Source: Hordeum vulgare subsp. vulgare (lineage: Eukaryota; Streptophyta; Magnoliopsida; Poales; Poaceae). Taken from it: 64,000 nucleotides of DNA. Made by a program: the position numbers and the translations under genes. Below, piece after piece: positions 56,847-64,000 of the stretch. Position 1 is the stretch's first letter, and each line of letters starts with the position of its first letter. The stretch is taken from contig NC_058518.1 in the NCBI RefSeq assembly GCF_904849725.1, positions 394,121,581 to 394,185,580 on the forward strand, in the 5' to 3' direction. The notes below the pieces were generated by a model. It was not told the origin of the DNA. It was given only the letters and a program-made list of their open reading frames with translations, and searched no databases.

Positions 56847-58286
56847 TGATCACCCACAAGTATAGGGGATCACAACAGTTTTCGAGGGTAGAGTATTCAA
56901 CCCAAATTTATTGATTCTACTCAAGGGGAAGCCAAAGAATATTCTCAAGTATTAGCAGTTGAGTTGTCAATTCAACCACGCCTGAAAGATTTAGTATCTT
57001 TAGCAAAGTATCAATAGCAAAGTAGTGTGATAGCAACAACAGCAACAGTAACCAGTAGCAGCAAAGTGACATCAGTAGCAGCAAAGAAACAGCAGTAGAA
57101 ATAGAGTAACAGTAGCAGCAGTGACAGCAGTAGCAGCAAAGTAATGTAGCAAGGACCAGTAGGAAAAGACTCGTAGGTATTGGATCGGTGATGGATGATT
57201 ATGCCGGATGCTATTCATCATGTAACAGTTATAACATGGAGAGACATGTAACTAGCTCCAGTTCGTCAATCTAATGTAGGCATGTATTCTGTATGTAGTC
57301 ATACGTGCTTAGGGAAAAGAACTTGCATGACATCTATTGTCCATCCCTCCCATGGAAGCGGGGTCCTAATGGAAACTATGGGATATTAAGGTTCTCCTTT
57401 TAATAAAGAACCGGACCAACGCATTAACACTTGGTGAATACATGAGCTCCTCATACTATGGTCATCTACGGGAGTGGTTCCGGCTATTGTAACTCCGGGG
57501 TTGCCGGGTCATAACACATAGTAGGTGACTACAACTTGCAAGATAGGATCTAGAACACACATATATTGGTGACAACAAAATAGGTTCAGATATGAAATCA
57601 TGGCACTCGGGCCCTAGTGACAAGAATTAAGCATGGCAAAGTAGTAGCAACATCAATCTCAGAACATAGTGGATACTAGGGATCAATCCCCGTCAAAACT
57701 AACTCGATTACATGATAGATCTCATCCAACCCATCACCGTCCAGCAAGCCTACGATGAGATTACTCACGGACGGTGAAGAGCATCATGGAATTGGTGATG
57801 AAGGAAGGTTGTTGATGACGATGGCGACGATCTCCCCTCTCCGGAGCCCACAACAGACTCCAGATCTGCCCTCCAGATGAAGAACAGGAGGTGGCGGCGC
57901 CTCCGTATCGTAGAACGCGATGAACTCTTCTCCTTGATTTTTTTCGGACGAAACGGACTAAATAGAGCTGGATTTGGAGGCGGTGGAGCTTTGTGGGCCC
58001 CACAAGCCTTCCAGGCGCGGCCAGGGGGGCGCGCGTGGTGGGCTTGTGGGCTCACAACTCCACTTCCTCCGCTGATTCTTGCGCCAGTATTTTTCATAAA
58101 TTCCAGAAAAATTCTCTGTAAATTTTCACATCATTCCGAGAACTTTTATTTCTGCGCAAAAACAACACCATGGCAATTCTGCTGAAAACATCGTCAGTCC
58201 GGGTTAGTTCCATCCAAATCATGCAAATTAGAGTCCAAAACAAGGGCAAAAGAGTTCGGAAACGTAGATACGACGGAGACGTATCA
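56847..58286 (-). mobile_element. Solo LTR (Gypsy)
   Basis: A 1440 bp LTR; on the minus strand it begins TGATACGTCTCCGTCGTATC and ends TATACTTGTGGGTGATCA. Perfect CCCCC duplication (56842-56846, 58287-58291). Contains a CAGCAGTAG-rich low-complexity stretch at 57025-57150. It resembles Wham/Sabrina-type LTRs; family uncertain. Confidence 0.9.
57991..58050 (-). promoter_or_regulatory. GC-rich inverted repeat upstream of the TATA-like box (solo LTR)
   Basis: CCACAAGCCTTCCAGGCGCG pairs with CGCGCGTGGTGGGCTTGTGG. A TATTTAG-like box (minus strand, 57959-57966) lies about 28 bp away. Confidence 0.75.
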
Positions 58287-58560
58287 CCCCCCTCACGTGC
58301 GTCCAAAGCATGCACTGCATGGAATGTGGGAAAGATACCACACCTACGCCTGCACGACGAAGGTCTTCATGTCGGCACACTCGAATGTGCGGATGTCCAG
58401 CCAGTCCGTGATCACCTTGTCCCCGAGCGCGTCTGGGACGCCCTCTAGAGTCTTGAGCATTATGTGTAGCTTCTCAATGACAATGCGCATGTGGATCATT
58501 GAGGTCTCGAGCAACACGTAGGGCCAAGAGTAGTAGTGTCGAGAGTGTTGGATCTCTATC
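58287..58560 (-). pseudogene. Probable LINE ORF1 fragment, right of solo LTR
   Basis: A minus-strand frame reads WPYVLLETSMIHMRIVIEKL, HIMLKTLEGVPDALGDKVIT, DWLDIRTFECADMKTF. An 'EGVP..' block followed by a short acidic run is common in plant LINE ORF1 proteins; similarity is weak and the frame has stops. Confidence 0.4.
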
Positions 58561-58675
58561 CAAATCCAATTGTTAGCAAAAACCCAACGAAGACAGTTTT
58601 ATTTTAGTTTGGTATACTTTGCACTAGACTTTGCTAGTAATTTTTTTTGGTGTGCTTGTAACAAAGTAGAAAGTC

Positions 58676-58945
58676 ATGTGGTGGGCATTGGAGAAACACA
58701 AAGTCCTAACTAAGTACATTACATTCATCAAAGACATGTACAATAGTGTTGTGACAAATGTTTAAACAAGTGATGACGACGCTAAAGACTTTTTGATAAA
58801 AATAAGACTACATCAGGGATCAGTTTTGAGCCCTTACCGTTTTTGCTTTTGGCGATGAATGAGATCACAAGAGATATACAAGGAGATATCCTATGACGTA
58901 TGCTATTTGTGGATGATCTGGTTTAGTTGATGATAGTCGAAGTAG
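58676..58945 (+). pseudogene. RTE-type LINE reverse transcriptase relic
   Basis: Reads MWWALEKHKVLTKYITFIKD, MYNSVVTNV-stop-TSDDDAK, DFLIKIRLHQGSVLSPYRF, then after a frameshift MNEITRDIQGDIL and MLFVDDLV. The LHQGS.LSPY motif and the FVDD catalytic box identify RT motifs 4 and 5. It has two or more stops and a frameshift. It is on the opposite strand from the LINE to its left, so it is a separate event. Confidence 0.8.
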
Positions 58946-59497
58946 AATGAGAGTGTTATTAGCAAATATAGGCACTCATGTCCTCTTTTCCATGTGGTGG
59001 CTAGGACACTCTTCCTTCCAATCTTTGTGGGCAAGCCATGGATCTGCCTCCCTTCTGCTTGCCACTCCGGGTTGGTGACCGGGTTGGCTTTGGCTAGTAG
59101 TTTAGGCTGGGTCTCCTCCCCTCTCATGGCATTGTTTTGGTAGATGTCGGCTCTTTATTTTTTAGCTAGTCTTTTGGGCTCCAATCCTTTTCGAGTCAGT
59201 CCACCCGGACAGAATCGATGGAGGCTCGGCGTAGATTATAAGGTTTCCCACCTTGTGTATGCACCGACGAGATTTGATGTCGGTCACTTTAGATCGATTC
59301 AAGGGTTCAATGACGATGAATGCGGCTCTGGGCGCTAGTCCTTGTGTGCACGTGCATGAAGACTTCCCGGCTGTCATCGACAAGGTCAAACCAACTTCAA
59401 TAGGGGAGCGTCGCATCGATGACTCATTCTGACGATGATCCATGTGATTTTTATTATGTTTAAAGTGTTTTGTACTTATTTCTTATGAACATTTATA
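58946..59497. other. Unassigned sequence, possibly 3' remainder of the RTE relic
   Basis: No ORF with recognisable similarity. Mixed composition, no structured repeat. Confidence 0.35.
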
Positions 59498-59582
59498 CTC
59501 CCTCCATTCCTAAATACTTGTTGTTGGGGAGAACTAATCTATTAGTTCTCCCCAAGAACAAATATTATGGTACAGAGGGAAT
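59498..59582. mobile_element. Very short Stowaway-like MITE
   Basis: About 85 bp with ends CTCCCTCCATTCCTAAATAC and GTACAGAGGGA, next to TA. The centre is a perfect 14 bp palindromic stem (TTGGGGAGAACTAA, TCTA, TTAGTTCTCCCCAA). It is roughly half the size of the other two copies. Confidence 0.75.
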
Positions 59583-59699
59583 AATAGATAGAAGTGTCCT
59601 TAAAAAATAGGCGGCTACTACAAATCAGCTGGATGATTCCTCTAGGAAATCATCCCCCTAACAAGCCATCAGGTCAGTGTGTTGGTGGCCGTTAGATGC

Positions 59700-60060
59700 A
59701 GCCACGCAACTACAGCAGTAGGTCGAGCGACAGCTTCAATGCAGCACGACAGGCACCCCACAGAGCTCCATTCCAACAGTGCGGCGCAATCGTAGCTCCA
59801 ACGTAGCACTGACAGCATCCGACGTAGTTTCATTCCACCCTCGACAAAGCTCCAATGCAGCACCAATAGGGGCCAGCGAAACTCCATTACAATTCTCACG
59901 AATCTTCAATGCAGCCCCAACTATCCTTCTGGCGGCCCGACATTGCTCCACTGTAACTCTGACGAAGCTCCAACGCAACATTAACGGTGGGCCGGCGAAA
60001 CTCCATCACAACACCAAAACGGCCACGACGATGCTCCATTTTTCAGCTCCAGTGCCGCAC
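59700..60060. repeat. Degenerate repeats of an AGCTCCAATGCAGCACC-like motif
   Basis: Motifs such as AGCTCCAACGTAGCACTGAC, AGCTCCAATGCAGCACCAAT and AGCTCCAACGCAACATTAAC recur every ~35-45 bp on the plus strand. Both strands are open in places because of this bias; no real protein is supported. Confidence 0.6.
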
Positions 60061-60161
60061 CACGCGATGCGGCGGTGCTCCCTGAGGACGCGCTTCACCC
60101 CCATCATGCCCTCCTCCACCTCGATGAGCAGGGAGGCGGCGAGATCCTCAAGGCGGAGGCC

Positions 60162-61766
60162 TGCTACTGCGACAACAGACCTTCCCTGGCAACGGCGCCA
60201 GGAATCCTGCTGCTACGGGTTACGCCTATAGGGATTTCCTTGGCAAATATGCAAAGGATTTCCCCGTGGCCTTGGAGCCTTGCGTTGGTGTTCCCTTGAA
60301 GAGGAAAGGGTGATGTAGCACTGCGGTGGTAAGTATTTCCCTCAGTTTGAGAACCAAGGTATCAATCCAGTAGGAGGATCGCGTCAAGTCACAAGTACCT
60401 GCACAAACACAAAGAGCTTGCACCTAACGCTATGAAGGGGTTGTCAATCCCTTATAGATTGTTTGCAAAGTGAGAACTGAAAGCAAAAAGTAAACAAAGC
60501 AAAGTAAAAGTGAAAGTGGAGAGGATAGTTGTGAATAGACCCGGGGGCCGTAGTGTTCACTAGTGGCTTCTCTCATGAAAGCAAGTAGACGGTGGGTGAA
60601 CGAATTACTGTCGAGCAATTGATAGAACCGCGCAAAGTCGTGACGTTATCTATGGCAATGATTATATCTATAGGCATCACGTCAAAACAAGTAGACCGAT
60701 ACTTTTTGCATCTACTACTATTACTCCACACGTCGACCGCTATCCAGCATGCATCTAGTGTATTAAGTTCAAAAGAACAGAGTAACGCCTTAAGCAAGAT
60801 GACATGATGTAGATGGACAATCTCAAATTTATGATGAAAGCCCATCTTGTTACCCTTGATGGCAACAACACGATGCGTGCCTTGCTGCCCCTTCTGTCAC
60901 TGGGAAAGGTCACCGCGCAGTATGAACCCAAAACCAAGCACTTCTCCCATTGCAAGAATCATAGATCTAGTTGGCCAAACAAAACCCAAGACTCGGAGAG
61001 ACTTACAAGGATATCAAATCATGCATATAAGAAATCAGCAAAGACTCAAATATAATTCATAGATAATCTGATCACAAATCCACAATTCATCGGATCTCGA
61101 CAAACACACCGCCAAAGAGGATTACATCGGATAGATCTCCATGAAGATCATGGAGAACTTTGTATTGAAGATCCAAGAGAGAGAAGAACCATCTAGCTAC
61201 TAACTACGGACCCGTAGGTCTGAAGTGGACTACTCGCGAGTCATTGGAGAGGTGATGATGTTGCTGTAGAAGCCCTCCAACTCCAAAGTCCCCTCCGGCA
61301 GGGCACCGGGAAGGGTCTCCAGATGAGATCTCGCGGAAACGGAAGCTTGCGGCAGCGGAAAAGTGTTTTCGTGGATCCCTGATTTTTTCTGCAATTTTAG
61401 GGAATTTATAGGCCAAAGAGCTAGGGCAGGGGAGCACTAGCGAGGCCACAAGCCTGGTTGCCGCGGGCCCCCTGGCTGCGGCAACAGGGCTTGTGGGCTC
61501 CCTGTGGGCCCCCTGCCTTGGCCCTCAAGTCCTCCTATCTTCTTCCGTTCTGGAAAAATTTATTTCGGGGATTTTATTCCGTTTGGACTCCGTTCCAAAA
61601 TCAGATCTGAAAAGAGTCAAAAACACAGAAAAAACAGGAAGTGGCACTTGGCACTGAATTAATAAGTTAGTCCCAAAAAAGATATAAAAGGTATACAAAA
61701 CATCCAAAGTTGACAAGATAACAACATGAAACCATCAAAAATTATAGATACGTTTAAGACGTATCA
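60162..61766 (-). mobile_element. Gypsy LTR plus primer-binding site bounded by a target duplication
   Basis: The LTR spans 60211-61766 (1556 bp; minus strand begins TGATACGTCTTAAACGTATC). To its left is a tRNA-Asp PBS (60183-60200, a full 18-base match except one base: TGGCGCCGTTGCCAGGGA) and 21 more bases starting TGCTACTGCG. The 5-mer AGGCC precedes base 60162 and follows base 61766. So the inserted unit is one LTR with its PBS but no second LTR or interior. Inverted repeat at 61441-61502, TATAAATTCCC (minus strand) about 32 bp away. Confidence 0.8.
61441..61502 (-). promoter_or_regulatory. GC-rich inverted repeat upstream of the TATA box (60162 element)
   Basis: CCACAAGCCTGGTTGCCGCG pairs with CTGCGGCAACAGGGCTTGTG. 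The inner stem TTGCCGC/GCGGCAA has no counterpart in the other families, yet the pairing and position are the same. Confidence 0.8.
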
Positions 61767-61920
61767 AGGCCCTGGAGGTGGAAGATGAGGCGGAAGAGGG
61801 CGATTGATGTTTGTGAGGCAACAACACTTAAAGCTTATGAGGCAGCAGGGCAGCGGTGCTTAGAGCTATCCATGGCCATGGCGAAGAGAGGTGCATAACA
61901 GAATGAAAGGGGATGATGGG
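61767..61920. other. Short host sequence between two LTR elements
   Basis: Continues the GC-rich sequence to the left of the 60162 element (a reading frame ..GEILKAEA|LEVEDEAEEGD crosses the insertion on the plus strand). No recognised domain. Confidence 0.35.
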
Positions 61921-63332
61921 TGTAAGTGCATCTAGTGCTCCTTAGTGATTTTGGTGGTTTGAAGACTTATAGGTTAAGAGACTAATATGTTTGTGAGTGT
62001 ACACAAGCTCTATAAGTCGCTGAGGAGTTTGATTTATCCGATGAATATCGACCCCTAAAAATGTATGTCTTCATGTGAAGAATTTGGTCTTCCCTTGAAG
62101 ACTTCGATCGCGAAGAAATTGCGAAGAAACTGGTATTCTTCATGAAGATATTGAAGATGAGGATATCGATGTGTCCTCAAGAAAACACTCTAAAGATTTT
62201 GAAGCATGAAGATTTACTCTTTCTGTTTCATTTTATTTACACTTGAGTCATAGGAACACTGTACTGTTAAAGGGGGTCGAGGTAAAACTACGGAATGAAT
62301 TTCCTCATGATGCTCAACCCAAGCCTAAATCTACCAAAGCCTCAAAGTGAGGAATATGAGAGACATGAGGACTTTCACAGTTGAAAGTTTCGACCGTTGC
62401 CACGCCACGTGCCACCTGTCACAGATCTATCCACCCAACGGTCATATTATTCAAGGACATTTATGTCAAATCATGTCGGGATGCTCCCGGGCTATAAATA
62501 GACACCCCCACAACCACTTGCGGGTTGGCTGCTCCGAGAGAAACTAACGCTAGTCATTTAGAGCAACCCAAATTCCTCAGAGTCTTCGAGAGAAAATCAT
62601 CAAGTGAGGAAATACCCCAAACACCCAAACCCAACCAAAACCCAAGTGATTGAGCATCACTGAAGAAGTTGTTCCTGTGTGGAACCGATGCTTGTTACCT
62701 TTGAGGACTGTCTATCCTCCACACGGTTAGGCGTCATGGTCTAGACCATTCAGCAGTAAATTGTGGATCGCCGGGTCACCGAGTTTGTGAGGGTTTGGAA
62801 GTCTGCCCTGAAGAATTACCACGAGCGTTGGGCCAAGATTGTGTGTCCTTTGCTCAAGGATAATACGGTAGGGATTGTCTGTCCCCGGACTGTGTGTCCT
62901 TTGGTTTCAATACCAAGACGCTCCAAACCAGATGTACAACTTTCATAACGGTTGGAACTGGGTCATCAACAACTGTCTTCATCGACCTACGGGTTCTGTT
63001 TCCTCAACCTTCTCATTTCCTCAATTGCATGTTGAAGACTTTCATCTGTACTGTTTGAAGAATTTGAATGAAGACTTTCTCTGAATTCCTCACCTCAAAT
63101 TCTTCACTTGATTTAATCTTCACCTGCTTACCTTGTACTTGCGAACTGTGCAAACTGAATCTCTGAAATCTCATCGAGTACTTGGCTATATACGTTTTTA
63201 CACACCTGATCCTGTACTATTTCTGTTGCACTCAGTTCATGACTGAGGACTTTCCTCACTAGGAATTTCCTCACTGATGAAATTGTAAAAATCTCCAATT
63301 CACCCCCCTCTAGTCGATATAACGCACTTTCA
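61921..63332 (+). repeat. 5' LTR of the truncated Copia element
   Basis: Begins TGTAAGTGCATCTAGTGCTC and ends ..ATAACGCACTTTCA, 1412 bp. Confidence 0.88.
62493..62500 (+). promoter_or_regulatory. TATA box of the Copia LTR
   Basis: TATAAATA in GGGCTATAAATAGACACCCC, the only good TATA box in this LTR. It places the likely RNA start (U3/R border) near 62525-62535. Confidence 0.75.
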
Positions 63333-63334
63333 AT

Positions 63335-63346
63335 TGGTATCAGAGC
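63335..63346 (+). other. Primer-binding site of the truncated Copia element
   Basis: TGGTATCAGAGC, complementary to the 3' end of initiator tRNA-Met, two bases after the LTR. Confidence 0.93.
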
Positions 63347-63399
63347 AAGGTACTCCCTTGTTCTGTGTGATTTTGTTTTAACCACCTGGAGTTTTAGTT

Positions 63400-64000
63400 A
63401 TGTCGACTGCATGTATATGATCAAGGTTACTGCAGGATGTCCTACCTTTGAAGGAAAGAACTTCCCCTACTAGAAGACCAAGATGGAGATGCATCTTCAA
63501 GCCATTGACAATGATCTCAGGTATATTGTGGAAAATGGTATTCCCTCAATCACTGCTACTATCTCTGCCGCTGATGTGAAGAAGTTCAAGCAACTTGACT
63601 CGCAAGCGAAGAATATCATCTATGGCCATCTAAGAAAAGGTCAGTATAGAGAGTGAGTGCTTTGGGCACAGCTAAGCTTATCTAGGATAGGTTGTCCAAA
63701 ATCAACGAGGGAGTCTCAACACAGCCTGACTCTCCTGTCGATGTTCTTCGCAATCTCTTCAATCGCTTGACAATGAAAGCTGCCAAGATACCTTTGATCG
63801 CCTCACTGACATCTCAAATGAACTGCAGGCACTGGCAGCTAGAGACATCACTGACCATAAAATTGTGAAGAAACTGCTACATTCTCTTGACCCATCATTT
63901 GACACACTAATTCTGATGATACAAGAAATAAGAGACTATAAGATGCTTGATCCTGCTGATATACTTGAGAGACTCAATACTCATGAATTCCAACAAGAAT
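63400..64000 (+). pseudogene. Copia gag, broken and truncated
   Basis: ATG 63400 gives MSTACI then TGA; shifting frame gives MIKVTAGCPTFEGKNFPY, a TAG where Trp is expected (near 63472), then KTKMEMHLQAIDNDLRYIVE, NGIPSITATISAADVKKFKQ and AKNIIYGHLRKGQY. After more shifts it reads DRLTDISNELQALAARDITD, HKIVKKLLHSLDPSFDTLIL and ILERLNTHEF. F.G..FP.WK..M..HL and LLxSLxxxFD are typical of plant Copia gag (UBN2/DUF4219 type). It continues past the window. Confidence 0.85.

Larger units (their letters stand above)
61921..64000 (+). mobile_element. Copia retrotransposon, 5' end, truncated by the window
   Basis: 5' LTR 61921-63332, PBS 63335-63346, then gag from 63400 to the window edge. The 3' LTR and target duplication lie outside. 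The gag type and initiator-Met PBS identify Copia. Confidence 0.88.

Noticed and set aside
56392..56914. Plus-strand frames of 111 and 130 codons
   Set aside because: They cross the Angela LTR boundary at 56497 into GC-rich LINE sequence, so they are chance fusions.
57025..57150. CAGCAGTAG-rich stretch as a triplet-repeat gene
   Set aside because: Low-complexity part of a solo LTR (56847-58286), without an ORF.
59669..60231. Repetitive open frames of up to 150 codons on both strands
   Set aside because: Generated by the degenerate AGCTCCAATGCAGC-type repeat, which is open in several frames; no domain or start context.
1..64000. tRNA, rRNA, riboswitch or prokaryotic operon features
   Set aside because: None seen; tRNA-like strings are only primer-binding sites complementary to tRNA 3' ends.

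Overview
The window looks like an intergenic to genic stretch of a large Triticeae-type grass genome (wheat, barley or a relative). The basis is a spliced plant coatomer gene at the left edge, Stowaway MITEs with the CTCCCTCCGTTCC end, an Angela/BARE-type Copia element whose LTR begins TGTTGGAAATATGCCC, and several Gypsy LTRs beginning TGATACGTCTCC nested in one another. No bacterial-type gene, rRNA, tRNA or CRISPR was found. Most of the sequence is transposable element; only two host genes can be supported, and both are incomplete here.

Layout. 1-1801 (+): last four exons of the coatomer delta subunit. 1802-4840: intergenic DNA with tandem repeats, a (TA)n tract, two Stowaway MITEs and a second MITE that contains one of them. 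4841-11193: a 6.35 kb Mutator-like element (MULE) with ~172 bp terminal inverted repeats and a perfect 9 bp target duplication. It carries a ruined mudrA transposase (-) and, tail to tail with it, an open GRF-zinc-finger/coiled-coil gene (+). 12514-19355: Gypsy element 'G1' (-). 21157-21685 (-): first two exons of a MORF/DAG plastid RNA-editing factor. 21850-34983: Gypsy element 'A' (+), whose 5' LTR was split by Gypsy element 'B' (22483-29254, +). 35197-35562: a foldback MITE. About 35890-58560: an old internally deleted LINE (-) broken by five later LTR-retrotransposon insertions: three solo LTRs (36217-37740, 38029-39607, 56847-58286), Gypsy element 'D' (40165-47066) and an Angela-type Copia (47892-56497). 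58676-58945: a relic of an RTE-type reverse transcriptase. 59498-59582: a short Stowaway. 60162-61766: one Gypsy LTR plus primer-binding site, bounded by a target duplication. 61921-64000: 5' LTR and start of gag of another Copia element that runs off the window.

Target-site duplications allow the nest to be taken apart: CATTTGGTA (MULE), CGCAT/CGCGT (G1), TCGAG/TCTAG (A), GTGTG (B), AGCAG, CAACC and CCCCC (solo LTRs), CACGA (D), AGGCC (60162 element). The Angela copy has no matching duplication.

The most unusual signal is structural. Every Gypsy LTR here, whatever its subfamily, holds a long GC-rich inverted repeat about 28-33 bp upstream of its TATA-like box. The arm sequences differ between families while the pairing is kept. 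The four larger Gypsy elements also share a non-coding module downstream of their short ORF: a GGGAGGCAACCC hairpin, a GGGGATGCC/GGCATCCCC hairpin and an array of a repeated ~22 nt motif. These elements encode at most a degenerate gag or an unrecognised ORF and look non-autonomous, so such structures are candidates for signals that let them use another element's proteins. That role is inference. All coordinates were read by eye; splice sites and element ends are most reliable where a target duplication or reading frame is quoted.
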